Of a stretch of 64,000 bases of DNA, positions 1-8,792 are shown one piece after another. Origin of the DNA: Dyadobacter sp. MSC1_007 (GTDB lineage: Bacteria; Bacteroidota; Bacteroidia; Cytophagales; Spirosomataceae); assembly GCF_023667495.1 (NCBI RefSeq), contig NZ_JAMOZL010000006.1, positions 124,001 through 188,000 of the forward strand, written 5' to 3'. Numbering within the stretch: position 1 is the stretch's first letter; each line of letters opens with the position of its first letter. Made by a program: the position numbers and the translations under genes. Below the pieces are notes generated by a model. That model ran no database searches. It was not told the DNA's origin and was given only the letters and a program-made list of their open reading frames with translations.

Positions 1-850
1 CGATCCGCTGTTCTTTCATGGATTTGACTTTATCGTCGGGGTTGGTGTGGCATTCTAGCAGCACCCACCCTTTGTAATCCATTTTGGCCAGGTTGGTAAG
101 GAGTTCAGCATAAGGATAATCCGTCCGGTCAAGTTCACGAGTGTGGCAGGTGTCGCCGATATATTTTTTGACAAGATCGAAATTGTATTGGAAACCCTGC
201 CCGTTTAAATCCTGCTTGTTGCAATTCCAGCATATTTTCGCATTGGAATGGTTAGCATAATCCATGATTTTGCGGATGTTGGGTAATTCCTGTGTTTCTT
301 CCCCATGTACTTCCAAGCGCAGCTGCTGGCCGAAATCGGCCGCATAACCCGCCAGTCCCCGAAGCGCAAGGCCGATCTGTTCGAGCGTTTTTTCGGCAGG
401 AACATCTTTATGTAATGCATTCGGTTTCACTTTCACGCCCGTTCCGCCAACATCCGCGCTGAGGCGAATAAATTCTTTTGTCTTTTCAATGGAAGCTTTC
501 AGTTTGTCCTGATCAGGATAATCATATTGCTGATTGGTTCCTAATCCCACTATTTTAACCGGGCTGTCCGCAAACTGTTTTTTGACTTCCTTCCGCTGCG
601 CAGGGGTGAGATCGGGCATAACCTTATGAGCATGTTCCACCCGCAACTCCACACCGGTAATGTTGGTTTCTGTGCAATTTTTGATGATCGTAGGCACATC
701 CCAATCCTTTCCCCACAAATAAGTCACAAAGCCAAGCTTCATTTTGGACTTTTTGAGGAGCTCGATGTCGGCGAAGCTCAGGCCAGGGAGCATTGCGGCA
801 CCGGTTACCAGAGAGAGGTTTTGCAGGAATGTCTTTCTATTAATATGCAT
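1..850 (-). CDS. Sugar phosphate isomerase/epimerase family protein (3' end outside window)
   Basis: The minus-strand reading frame starts at the ATG at 850 and stays open to the window edge, so about 283 residues of the N-terminal part are visible. The start MHINRKTFLQNLSL followed by a small-residue stretch is a degenerate Tat-like or Sec export signal, common in this family in Bacteroidota. The body has the pattern of a xylose-isomerase-like TIM barrel: GVELRVEHAH, GVKVKPNALH, LRLEVHGEE and CWNCNKQD carry acidic and histidine residues placed like the metal ligands of the family. Members isomerise or epimerise sugars or their oxidised derivatives; the substrate cannot be told. It lies 56 bp downstream of the carboxylesterase gene on the same strand. 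The family call is firm, the function is not. Confidence 0.8.
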   Translation of the reverse strand, partial: MHINRKTFLQNLSLVTGAAMLPGLSFADIELLKKSKMKLGFVTYLWGKDWDVPTIIKNCTETNITGVELRVEHAHKVMPDLTPAQRKEVKKQFADSPVKIVGLGTNQQYDYPDQDKLKASIEKTKEFIRLSADVGGTGVKVKPNALHKDVPAEKTLEQIGLALRGLAGYAADFGQQLRLEVHGEETQELPNIRKIMDYANHSNAKICWNCNKQDLNGQGFQYNFDLVKKYIGDTCHTRELDRTDYPYAELLTNLAKMDYKGWVLLECHTNPDDKVKSMKEQRI

Positions 851-906
851 GAGTAGTGATTTCGATGATTATCGTGAAAACACTACAAGGTTACTTGCGT
901 GACATT

Positions 907-2448
907 CTACCGTTTGGCAGTATTGTTCAACAGGAATTCAAGCGCAGGTTTGTCGGTTAAAGGTGCCGCTTCTGATTGGTCACCAAGCAGCATGATTTTG
1001 GGAGCGTTTGTGTCGTAAATTGGCCAGACGGGCAATCCCTTTCCATTCGGGTCACCGGTTTTTACAAAATTGACCCAATAATTGGACATGGTCGTTGCCA
1101 GTTTGTCGTCCGTCGCATTCAGCGGACGCAGTTGGTGATCTATAAAGCGCAGATTGTCATATGCATACGCTACTTCGCCGGTGTGAAAAGCGCCATAGTG
1201 CGCGTAAGTCCCGGTTGCAGGTAATTTTCTGGTGAAACGATACACAAATGCTTTTTTACCCTGCCGGGAATGCGCTTGCGCCCATGAATAGTTTTGCACA
1301 CCAAAACTCATATCACGGGATAGCTTGTTTTGCGAGATCGCAGCCTGCTCATCCGTCTGCCCCGGATAGAATTTTAAAAACTCCTGCGCCTGTCCTCCAT
1401 ATTGTGTTTCCGCCTGTGCGCGGTATGCTTCGGCATTTTTCGCGTTGCCACCCGACAGGCCTTCATCCTCGTTCCAGCCGGTAAGCAATGTTACCGGATT
1501 TTGTTTTCCCGCATTATAAATCGCCGCCACCGATTCGGGAAGCACATATCCATCGATGATAGGTCCGCGAAATGCCTGGACTTTTTTCAAAATATCTTCT
1601 GCCGGAACATTTCTCAATGCGGCAATTGAATTTGCTCCGAGCGATTCGGCTGCTTTTGTACCTCCTTCTTCGGCCTGTTGCAACGAAGGGTAATTTCTGG
1701 CAAACCCGGCACCGCTTTCGGCGATGGCTTTATTGAAAAGCCCTTTTGCAAGCGGACTAACAACCAAACAATTGACACTCATCGAACCGGCGGATTGCCC
1801 GGCGATCGTAACATTATCCGGGTCGCCGCCAAACTGGGCTATATTCTTTTTGACCCATTGCAATGCTGCTATTTGATCCATTAACCCAAAATTTCCGGAA
1901 GCATTCGTGCCCGATTCTTTCGTCAGATCGGGATGCGCGAAAAAGCCGAATGCACCCACGCGATAATTAATACTCACAAAAACAACGCCCTTTCTGGCTG
2001 TGGCCTCGCCATCGTAAATTGGGGCACCACTTCCGCCGCTCACAAAGCCGCCGCCATAAATCCAGACAATGACGGGCTTGCGGGCTTTTGTATCTTTTTG
2101 CTGTTGCGTCCACACATTCAGATACAGGCAGTCTTCACTGATCGGTGTTTTAGGAATGAGAAATTCAGCACTCCACATACTGAATGGTGCAGGCTCATTT
2201 TGCATGGGACTCGCTCCAAATGCATTGCACGAGCGTACGCCATTCCATGCATTGACCGGCTGTGGGGCCTTCCACCGGAGCTCGCCAACCGGCGGCGCAG
2301 CGAAGGGGATACCTTTAAAAACACGGACAGCGCCGTCGGCAGTCACGGTGCCTGTTATTTTTCCACCCTCCACTTTGAGGACATCGGATTGTGCATTCAC
2401 CCATAGCGGTGCACAAATAAAGAGAAACAACAGGGCCCGTATTTTCAT
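907..2448 (-). CDS. Type B carboxylesterase, secreted
   Basis: A 513-residue protein of the carboxylesterase/cholinesterase alpha/beta-hydrolase family, of normal length. A Sec signal ends at about NAQ20. The oxyanion-hole loop YGGGF lies near residues 131-135, the nucleophile elbow GQSAGS puts the catalytic Ser at 219, and a late GAFHTGE supplies the likely catalytic His; the early PFAAPPVGELRW motif is typical. It would hydrolyse carboxylic esters in the periplasm or outside the cell. The start codon lies only 3 bp after the stop of the HTH protein at 2452-2997, so it may be co-transcribed with the GNAT/HTH pair. Substrate is unknown. Confidence 0.93.
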   Translation of the reverse strand: MKIRALLFLFICAPLWVNAQSDVLKVEGGKITGTVTADGAVRVFKGIPFAAPPVGELRWKAPQPVNAWNGVRSCNAFGASPMQNEPAPFSMWSAEFLIPKTPISEDCLYLNVWTQQQKDTKARKPVIVWIYGGGFVSGGSGAPIYDGEATARKGVVFVSINYRVGAFGFFAHPDLTKESGTNASGNFGLMDQIAALQWVKKNIAQFGGDPDNVTIAGQSAGSMSVNCLVVSPLAKGLFNKAIAESGAGFARNYPSLQQAEEGGTKAAESLGANSIAALRNVPAEDILKKVQAFRGPIIDGYVLPESVAAIYNAGKQNPVTLLTGWNEDEGLSGGNAKNAEAYRAQAETQYGGQAQEFLKFYPGQTDEQAAISQNKLSRDMSFGVQNYSWAQAHSRQGKKAFVYRFTRKLPATGTYAHYGAFHTGEVAYAYDNLRFIDHQLRPLNATDDKLATTMSNYWVNFVKTGDPNGKGLPVWPIYDTNAPKIMLLGDQSEAAPLTDKPALEFLLNNTAKR

Positions 2449-2451
2449 ATT

Positions 2452-2997
2452 TCAGGATGGTAATACCAGTTCTATTTTATTTTTAACATATTGATTTTCC
2501 TCCTTCCGGATAGCGGGATCATGCGCTATTTCGAACTCTTTTTCTTTTTGCAAAAGCCTGAACCACAGCAACGCTGGGATCAAACCATTGGAATGTAATT
2601 CCAGACGAATAATAAACCTGTCCGTAGGGTTTCTATGCCCGTTCAGATACTGGCTGAGCACATAAGGCTTGACGTCCACATCCTGTGCAAACATTTTGTC
2701 TTTTTTCCGCTGAATCCGAATGTATTCATTTAGAAAGTAACCAAAATCCAAACTCTCCTCGTACCCGTCGCCCTGAATATAATCTTCCAGCCTGAACCTG
2801 AGTTGCAGCAAATCGGTATGGATTCGTTCCTGAACGCTCCGGTTTTCAAACTTTGCCCGCCGTTCTGCCCAAAACTGCTCCTGCTCCTGTTTTTCATATT
2901 CGGCCAATGGCTCTGTTGCAGGAAAAACAAGTGCATCGGCAAGTTCTGCATGTGTGTATTTTTGCAGGTCTTCAGCAGTGGTTGTCTTCGGTTTCAT
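2452..2997 (-). CDS. HTH protein, putative antitoxin of a GNAT/HTH pair
   Basis: A 181-residue soluble protein. The middle part (VDVKPYVLSQYLNGHRNP then TDRFIIRLELHS, about residues 107-137) resembles an XRE-type helix-turn-helix with the usual final R-LE helix. The N-terminal third is strongly charged and helical. Its start overlaps the end of the upstream GNAT-like gene by 26 bp, so the two are translationally coupled. A fold with toxin first and HTH protein second is like higBA-type modules, with the HTH protein acting as antitoxin and autorepressor. This role is inferred from gene order and from the palindrome upstream of the operon. It could also be a plain regulator of the neighbouring acetyltransferase. 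Confidence 0.6.
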   Translation of the reverse strand: MKPKTTTAEDLQKYTHAELADALVFPATEPLAEYEKQEQEQFWAERRAKFENRSVQERIHTDLLQLRFRLEDYIQGDGYEESLDFGYFLNEYIRIQRKKDKMFAQDVDVKPYVLSQYLNGHRNPTDRFIIRLELHSNGLIPALLWFRLLQKEKEFEIAHDPAIRKEENQYVKNKIELVLPS

Positions 2998-3460
2998 AAT
3001 AGCGTTCTGTTATGGTTAACGAATTCTCCTTTTCAGTGATTAAATACATATTCGTAGCAAGGAAGCCATACTTTTCCTGGTAATGCCGGATCAGGTCCGT
3101 CTTCGGTTTCAGGCAAACAAAACCATCATAACCCGATTTAAATGCCTCCCGGCATGCAAAGGCAATCAGACAGCCCGCAATGCCGTCATACACTTTACCA
3201 TCTCCAATATTTTCCTTCGAATTTGCCAGCAACCTGATCTCAATGGCATAGTCCCTGGGCCTGTTATCCAGTGAAATCAGCCCAAGCACAGCATTACTGC
3301 CGTCCGCTTTCAATTGGTACACATGATAAGGTATTTCCCTGTTCCAGTTAAAATGAAACCGCTTGCTCTTGTTGATTGCGGCGATTTCAGTTTTGTTAAG
3401 CCTGCTAATGCGCGCATTCACGCTCAGGCCAATCGGCAAGTATTCGATTTTGTACCCCAT
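2972..3460 (-). CDS. GNAT-fold acetyltransferase-like protein, putative toxin
   Basis: A 162-residue protein with a GNAT-like layout: a strand ending in VYQLKADGSNAVLGLISLD, a second ending in AIEIRLLANSKEN, the helix GIAGCLIAFACREAF after it, then YDGFVCLKPKT and HYQEKYGF near the C-terminus. The canonical acetyl-CoA loop Q/RxxGxG/A is weak (NIGDGKVYDGIAG, near residue 85). It is first in a two-gene overlapping unit with an HTH protein and has a perfect palindrome just upstream of its start. GNAT toxins acetylate aminoacyl-tRNA or ribosomal targets; whether this one does so is inference. It could be an ordinary N-acetyltransferase. Confidence 0.55.
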   Translation of the reverse strand: MGYKIEYLPIGLSVNARISRLNKTEIAAINKSKRFHFNWNREIPYHVYQLKADGSNAVLGLISLDNRPRDYAIEIRLLANSKENIGDGKVYDGIAGCLIAFACREAFKSGYDGFVCLKPKTDLIRHYQEKYGFLATNMYLITEKENSLTITERYYETEDNHC

Positions 3461-3469
3461 AAATGTACG

Positions 3470-3496
3470 AAAAGTTTACCGAATTAGTAAACTTTT
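3470..3496. promoter_or_regulatory. Palindromic operator candidate upstream of the GNAT/HTH pair
   Basis: A perfect inverted repeat, AAAAGTTTAC and GTAAACTTTT with a 7-base spacer, lies 10 bases upstream of the GNAT start codon at 3460. The arms are AT-rich, there is no adjacent GC-rich stem or loop to make it a terminator, and its place suits autoregulation by the HTH protein. Confidence 0.5.
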
Positions 3497-3624
3497 TCTT
3501 TAAAGTTTTGTCTCCTTTTAGACGTACACTTGGCGGCGTGGTAACGGTTTGTAGAAAAAAAATAAACGCCGGCAATGTCGCTGGCGTTTATTGGCAATGG
3601 TGTGCAGTAAAAGAGTCTGAATTT

Positions 3625-4551
3625 TCAAGGTTTGGGGTCAAAAAGGAGCGGGAAGAACTGTCCCTGGAGTTTTTCTCCTTTTGATATCGCAGGTACGCCG
3701 TCAAGGAGCGTGCCGTCGGTGTCAGATCGGGTGCCGTCAGTGAAAACATTAATAACAAATGCCCGTCGCGACCGTTCAGATTTATTTTCGTACGAGCCAT
3801 GTACGGTCAAAGGATGGTGGAATGTACCGTAGCCCCGCTTCATTTCAATGGGTATTGGGTTGAATTCTGCCTTTTGTTCCTCGGTAAGGTATTCCATTAA
3901 TCCATCCATGTTTCCAGCGAGTTCGGGCTTGTCGAGCAACCCCCACTTATGGCTTTTCGGAACATAATAAAGGCAGCCATTCTCGATCAGCGAATCGTCA
4001 AGACCAGTCCAGCAGGTGAGGTGCTGCATCGGGACGGACCTTGTCCAGTAAGAATAATCCTGATGCCAGGCCACAACGCCGCCGTGACGCGCCGGTTTGC
4101 AAAACAGCTGATCGTGCCAGAACCTGACCGCGTGACCGCCCAATAATTGGCTCGCAGCCATTACAAACGCGGGGTTCCAAAGCACATCGTGAAAGCCGGG
4201 TGTTACCCTCCACGCACCTAATGCATGCAGCAGCACCGCGTTAGGATCTGCTGATTCGTTTGAATGAAATTCGTAGTACAGGTCGTGCGCCGGATGTTCG
4301 GGGTCAGTTGCATCTACCAGTTGCTCATTCAGTACATCTACCTGCCAATCTTCCAGGAGTTTGATATTGGACAGGTAACCATTTTCATGAAAGAACGCCA
4401 CCTGCTCGTCCGATAGTCTGTATTGGTCCCATTCGGCTGGGGTAGAAGGCATTTTGAAAAGATCGGACACCAGCTCATGGTAGCGGGATAGGTCCCTGGC
4501 TTGTACTTGTATCATGTGTTCAGGATTGATTTTAGTGTTACAAATATCCAT
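3625..4551 (-). CDS. Phytanoyl-CoA dioxygenase (PhyH) family protein
   Basis: A Fe(II)/2-oxoglutarate-dependent dioxygenase-like protein of 308 residues counted from the ATG at 4551; an in-frame TTG at 4587 and another ATG at 4515 are alternatives, with no clear ribosome site to decide. The metal triad is visible: WHQDYSYW gives the HxD motif (H163, D165), and HHPLTVHGSYENKS gives the distal His (H251), with Arg in ERSRRAF for 2-oxoglutarate. It is cytoplasmic, with no signal peptide. It is divergent from an AraC regulator 115 bp away, which probably controls it. Family members hydroxylate small organic molecules; the substrate is unknown. Confidence 0.85.
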   Translation of the reverse strand: MDICNTKINPEHMIQVQARDLSRYHELVSDLFKMPSTPAEWDQYRLSDEQVAFFHENGYLSNIKLLEDWQVDVLNEQLVDATDPEHPAHDLYYEFHSNESADPNAVLLHALGAWRVTPGFHDVLWNPAFVMAASQLLGGHAVRFWHDQLFCKPARHGGVVAWHQDYSYWTRSVPMQHLTCWTGLDDSLIENGCLYYVPKSHKWGLLDKPELAGNMDGLMEYLTEEQKAEFNPIPIEMKRGYGTFHHPLTVHGSYENKSERSRRAFVINVFTDGTRSDTDGTLLDGVPAISKGEKLQGQFFPLLFDPKP

Positions 4552-4666
4552 CACTTCACTGAGTTCGCACTTGCTAATGTTGATCAATAAATAACTTATT
4601 TTGCATGATAATTTATAAAATACCTATTATTTGAATTGAAAAAGGTTATAAATAACCAAAAAGCAC

Positions 4667-5551
4667 ATGAAAGCACATTATGAGCAGCTCGCTCCCTTGC
4701 CGGAAGCCTCGTTCAGGGTCTTTCTTTATGAAGGTGCTGAATTCGATGCGCCGTGGCATTACCATCCGGAATATGAACTGACGATCATTCTGGAAAGTCA
4801 GGGCATGCGTTATGTGGGCAACAGCATGGAAAATTTCGAAGCGGGCGACTTGGTATTGCTGGGCGCAAACCTGCCGCATTGCTGGAAGAATACCCCGGAA
4901 ATGGACGTTAAAGCGAAGTCGATCGTCGTGCAATGGCCGGAACAACTCCTGGGAGAAAAGTGGCTGGAAGCACCTGAATTAAAATCAGTGAAAAAGCTGT
5001 TGCAACAAGCCGGACAGGGCATAAGGTTTCCTCAGTCTGTGGCTGCGCGGGTAAAGGAGAATTTGCAGGACATGCTTGAACAATCTCCATTTAAAAGAAT
5101 GATTAGTTTCCTCGAAATACTGGAATATTTAGCAGGCGTGCCGGACGCAAGCCTGCTGTGCGAGCAGGGTTTTGAATATCCGCTCAATTATGAGGACAAC
5201 CAGCGGATTAACACCGTGTATAATTTCATCAGGGAAAACTATCAGGAGCGCATCACGCTGGCGCAGGTGGCATCACTCGTACACATGAGCGAGGAGGCCT
5301 TTTCAAGGTTTTTCAGCAAGATCATGCGCAAGCCGCTCTTCACATTCCTGAACGAATACCGGATTAATATGGCTTCAAAAATGCTCATAGAAACCGACAT
5401 GCAGGTAGCCGAAATCAGCTATGCATGCGGTTACGAGAGCCCGCCCTTCTTTTTCCGTCAATTTAAAAAATTCGGGAGTATGACGCCCAGCGCCTATCGC
5501 AAGCGGTTCCAGCTTGTGTCGGTCAATTCCGCGACTGCACGTGGCGTATGA
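4667..5551 (+). CDS. AraC family transcriptional regulator with cupin sensor
   Basis: A 294-residue regulator. The N-terminal half is a cupin-like sensor (FDAPWHYHPEYELTIILES, and the glycine-rich FEAGDLVLLGANLPHCW, about residues 25-70). The C-terminal 100 residues hold two AraC helix-turn-helix motifs (ITLAQVASLVHMSEEAFSRF and VAEISYACGYESPPFFFRQF then KKFGSMTPSAYRKRF). The His-rich WHYHPEYE motif suggests sugar or metal-dependent ligand sensing. It is divergent from the PhyH dioxygenase, its most likely target. Its end faces the following minus-strand gene at a distance of 6 bp. Confidence 0.92.
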   Translation: MKAHYEQLAPLPEASFRVFLYEGAEFDAPWHYHPEYELTIILESQGMRYVGNSMENFEAGDLVLLGANLPHCWKNTPEMDVKAKSIVVQWPEQLLGEKWLEAPELKSVKKLLQQAGQGIRFPQSVAARVKENLQDMLEQSPFKRMISFLEILEYLAGVPDASLLCEQGFEYPLNYEDNQRINTVYNFIRENYQERITLAQVASLVHMSEEAFSRFFSKIMRKPLFTFLNEYRINMASKMLIETDMQVAEISYACGYESPPFFFRQFKKFGSMTPSAYRKRFQLVSVNSATARGV

Positions 5552-5557
5552 TAAGCG

Positions 5558-6085
5558 TCATCTGGCTTTTGTAAAGGTTTTCTTCAAAGCTGCATCGAAA
5601 GTAACGTCCACCTTTGGGCCGCCGGAATTGGAATTGTCGATTTTAAGCGTGCCCGCGAGCTTGTCCTTGCCGTCGGCCGTCAATGCAAGCGATTCATTTA
5701 CAGCTGTTCCAGAATATTGCACAAGCTGATTATTGAGATTAACCCAGTATAACAACCTCGGCGCAGCATCCAGGTCGACCTGCAATCCATCAATATATTG
5801 ATCCACACAATTCATGGCACCGCAGGATTTGATCTTGTCATCAATATTTTTTGAGGTAAAAATCAATCTCCGGATTTTCTTCGCATCGTCAAACGCATCT
5901 GGCCCAATGATGAAATAGGCGAATTTCAGATCGATGTCAAATGACTTGCTGCCTGTCTTGTAAAGCAGTTTACCCTTGGAGCTATCGGCGCGGAATGCAA
6001 ATAAAATCATGCAGCAGAGCGTGGCATAGCAAGCCCATTGGAAAGCGGAGGAGATGTTGGAGCGGAGGCGAAGATTTGTTTTCAT
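5558..6085 (-). CDS. Conserved membrane-anchored or secreted protein, function unknown
   Basis: From the ATG at 6085 the product is 175 residues; an in-frame upstream start at 6130 would add 15 residues. The N-terminus MKTNLRLRSNISSAF is followed by a hydrophobic stretch (ACYATLCCMILFAF) that reads as a signal peptide or membrane anchor. The remainder is polar and beta-rich, with two cysteines in IKSCGAMNCVDQ that could form a disulfide, and ends TFDAALKKTFTKAR. I recognise no domain. It is convergent with the AraC regulator and stands alone. Confidence 0.6.
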   Translation of the reverse strand: MKTNLRLRSNISSAFQWACYATLCCMILFAFRADSSKGKLLYKTGSKSFDIDLKFAYFIIGPDAFDDAKKIRRLIFTSKNIDDKIKSCGAMNCVDQYIDGLQVDLDAAPRLLYWVNLNNQLVQYSGTAVNESLALTADGKDKLAGTLKIDNSNSGGPKVDVTFDAALKKTFTKAR

Positions 6086-6265
6086 AATAACAGGTGTCCG
6101 ATAGTTAGAGGTGTGCTCTAATTTAAGCAATCATAGACATGAAGCGAATAAATACCTGGTATTAATATTTCGAGTAAAAAAATAAAAAAAAGTGCTTAGC
6201 CAGTAGTAAACTTTGGTAAAGTACCTGTATTGCATATATCCATTTCCTAAATCAAAAACATTTAC

Positions 6266-7729
6266 ATGGAAAAAACGAATACCGTTAACGAGAAGCCTTC
6301 TGCCTCGCGAAGGGATTTCATTAAAACAGCAGCGGGCGCAGCAGCCGGCTTCATGATCGTTCCCCGCCATGTGCTCGGTAAAGGTTATCTTGCCCCGAGC
6401 GACAAGCTGGTCGTTGCAGGCGTAGGAGTAGGTGGTAAAGGCCAATCCGACCTTGCCAATTTCTTTAAAAGCGGTAAGGCAGATATCGGCTATCTGTGCG
6501 ACGTAGACGACCGTCGGGCTGTTAATTCCATCAAAAATTTCCCGAAAGCCAAGTACTACAAGGACTGGCGCGAGATGTTTGAGAAGGAGTCCAAAAATTT
6601 TGACGCAGTTTCAGTGTCGACCCCGGACCATACCCACGCGGTAGTGGCTATGGGCGCCATGCAGCTGGGCAAGCACGTGTACGTACAAAAACCCATGACG
6701 CACGACATTTATGAAGCGCGCATGCTTACCGAGGCTGCTGCCAAATACAAAGTAGTAACACAAATGGGTAACCAGGGCTCATCCGGCGACGGTGTGCGCC
6801 AATTGCACGAATGGTACGACGACGGTGTGATCGGGAATGTACATACGGTTTACATCTGGACCAACCGGCCGATCTGGCCACAGGGTATTCCCTGGCCAAC
6901 AGAAAAGCCACCCGTTCCCAAAGAGCTCGACTGGAACCTGTGGCTCGGTACCGCCCCATATAAAGATTATGTCGACAATCTGATCCCAGGCAGCTGGCGT
7001 GGCTGGTGGGATTACGGCACAGGCGCATTGGGTGATTTGGGATGTCACCTGATGGAAGCACCGTTCCGTGTGTTGGGGCTCAAATATGCATTGGATATGC
7101 AGGCCAGCGTAAGCAGCGTGTTTACAGCATTCGGTAAAAGAGGTATTTTCCCGGATAGCTGCCCGCCGTCAAGCCACGCGACCCTGACATTCCCTAAGAC
7201 AAAGAAAACAAAAGGACCAGTAACTATGCACTGGATGGACGGCGGTATCAAGCCGGAACGCCCTGAGGAACTGGGGCCTAATGAACTTTTCGGCGATGGA
7301 AACAGTGGGATTTTGTTTGTCGGTACCAAAGGCAAGATGATGGCCAGCGAATATGCGGCTAACCCGCGCCTGTTGCCACTCACGCGTATGCAGGAGGTCA
7401 AAACGAAACAGAAATTCGCCCGCGTTCCAGGCAGTGCCGAAGGTCATTATGCGCAATGGGTTGAGGGATGTATCGCAGGATATGGTAAAATGGAACTAAG
7501 CTCGCCATTCGAGCTTGCTGGGCCGCTTACAGAAGCAATCCTGATGGCTAACCTCGCAATCCGTGGCGCAGACATGCCCAAGCCGAGAGCAACCGGAAAT
7601 GGTTTCGATTATCCAGGTGCCAATATGAAGATGTTGTGGGATTATAAAAACATGAAGGTTACCAACTTCGACGACGTGAACCAGTATGTTCGCCGCACTT
7701 ACCGTGAAGGTTGGAGCTTAGGAGTTTAG
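6266..7729 (+). CDS. Gfo/Idh/MocA family oxidoreductase, Tat-exported
   Basis: A 487-residue protein starting with a Tat signal (SRRDFIKTAAGAAAG, twin Arg at 15-16). After it come a Rossmann start (VVAGVGVGGKGQSDL), the D-D-R loop of NAD(P) binding, and VYVQKPMTHD, the family's Lys-Pro motif with the catalytic Lys. The C-terminal part is the Gfo/Idh/MocA alpha/beta domain plus an extension with DYPGANMKMLWDYKN near the end. Such exported oxidoreductases probably carry a tightly bound nucleotide and act on sugars in the periplasm. A strong terminator follows, so it is likely monocistronic. The substrate is unknown. Confidence 0.92.
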   Translation: MEKTNTVNEKPSASRRDFIKTAAGAAAGFMIVPRHVLGKGYLAPSDKLVVAGVGVGGKGQSDLANFFKSGKADIGYLCDVDDRRAVNSIKNFPKAKYYKDWREMFEKESKNFDAVSVSTPDHTHAVVAMGAMQLGKHVYVQKPMTHDIYEARMLTEAAAKYKVVTQMGNQGSSGDGVRQLHEWYDDGVIGNVHTVYIWTNRPIWPQGIPWPTEKPPVPKELDWNLWLGTAPYKDYVDNLIPGSWRGWWDYGTGALGDLGCHLMEAPFRVLGLKYALDMQASVSSVFTAFGKRGIFPDSCPPSSHATLTFPKTKKTKGPVTMHWMDGGIKPERPEELGPNELFGDGNSGILFVGTKGKMMASEYAANPRLLPLTRMQEVKTKQKFARVPGSAEGHYAQWVEGCIAGYGKMELSSPFELAGPLTEAILMANLAIRGADMPKPRATGNGFDYPGANMKMLWDYKNMKVTNFDDVNQYVRRTYREGWSLGV

Positions 7730-7745
7730 GTTTAATATAAGATCG

Positions 7746-7781
7746 AAAAAGCCCTTTGGTATAGCACCGGAGGGCTTTTTT
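7746..7781. terminator. Bidirectional rho-independent terminator
   Basis: The stem AAAAAGCCCT and AGGGCTTTTT, extended inward by TTGG and CCGG with G-T pairs, is followed by a T run on both strands. It sits between the ends of the Gfo/Idh/MocA gene and the convergent amidohydrolase operon, and would end both transcripts. Confidence 0.85.
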
Positions 7782-7793
7782 GTGCTATCACAA

Positions 7794-8780
7794 TTATAGT
7801 TTAAATAGTTTTTTGGCATTTTCGTACAAGATCTTCCGCTCGATCTGCTTGGAGCCTGCCAGCTTCCTGATCTCGGCAATCGTTTGCGAGCCTTGACATT
7901 TCTCTCCCGAACCGATGTGATCGTCGCAATCGCTTCCATAGAGCAACTTATTCTGATGACGGCCCAGAAAATCGCGGGCGTGGTCCTCGTCACGGGTCAT
8001 AGATAGCAGGCCTGAACCCGCCGAAATGTCGCCGAACATATTCGGGTAGTCGCTGAGGAGCCGGTCGGTGAGGCCACCTGGGGTTACCTTTGTTTTGGGA
8101 TATAAAATGCTTTGGTCCGTGTGGTTTTTATCGATGTTCGCCCACCAGGTTTGCGCATGCCCGATGAAGTTCACTTTCGGGTATTTTTCAAGCATTTTCG
8201 GAAAACGCTCAAAATTGTAATTGAACATCTGGAACTGCCAATGCATCAGCACCGGGACGTGATGCTCTTCCGCCAGTTTGTAAATATGCTGCATTTCCTT
8301 CGAATCACAGTCCACTCCAAATTTCAGTTCACCGATCACCTTGGCGCCCAGTTTCAGGTATTTTTCAATTTCTTTAACAGCATCAGGCAAGTCAGGTACC
8401 TCATTCGCTCCGAATGTAAATTCATTGGGATATTGTTGGGCTATCGCATAGCAGACATCATTTCCGGAGCATTTGGCCTGCAATCCATTCGTCTTGCCCA
8501 TATGCGTTGAAGTCCCGAATGCGGGTGTGCCAGCAGGCAGCAGGATCGTTTTGGTAATGCCCATTGCCCTTTGATGCGCTAGTAGAATATCATGCGGGCG
8601 TCCGGCATAATCGGTATGCTGGTGTATATCGATGATAGGCTCCTCCGCAAAAGCTCCGGCGGGCGAACTTAATGCGTTACCCAGTAGCAATGCAGTCGTA
8701 CCCGCCAGAAAATCCCTTCTGGACAAGTTGTTTGCATTATTGGTCTTATGAAAATCGTGGTTAAAGATTTGCTCCGACAT
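7794..8780 (-). CDS. Amidohydrolase family protein, Tat-exported
   Basis: A 328-residue metal-dependent hydrolase of the amidohydrolase_2 (TIM-barrel, ACMSD-like) type. The Tat signal is LSRRDFLAGTTALLLG (twin Arg 21-22). The metal motif IDIHQHTDY gives HxH at 53/55; further ligand candidates are His in VLMHWQF and FIGHAQTWW and Asp in YGSDCDDH near the end. It is the last gene of a three-gene operon with the propeller dehydrogenase and the HiPIP (12 bp gap), which suggests hydrolysis of a lactone or similar product of the dehydrogenase; that link is inference. Confidence 0.87.
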   Translation of the reverse strand: MSEQIFNHDFHKTNNANNLSRRDFLAGTTALLLGNALSSPAGAFAEEPIIDIHQHTDYAGRPHDILLAHQRAMGITKTILLPAGTPAFGTSTHMGKTNGLQAKCSGNDVCYAIAQQYPNEFTFGANEVPDLPDAVKEIEKYLKLGAKVIGELKFGVDCDSKEMQHIYKLAEEHHVPVLMHWQFQMFNYNFERFPKMLEKYPKVNFIGHAQTWWANIDKNHTDQSILYPKTKVTPGGLTDRLLSDYPNMFGDISAGSGLLSMTRDEDHARDFLGRHQNKLLYGSDCDDHIGSGEKCQGSQTIAEIRKLAGSKQIERKILYENAKKLFKL

Positions 8781-8792
8781 AATAGTTGCTAG

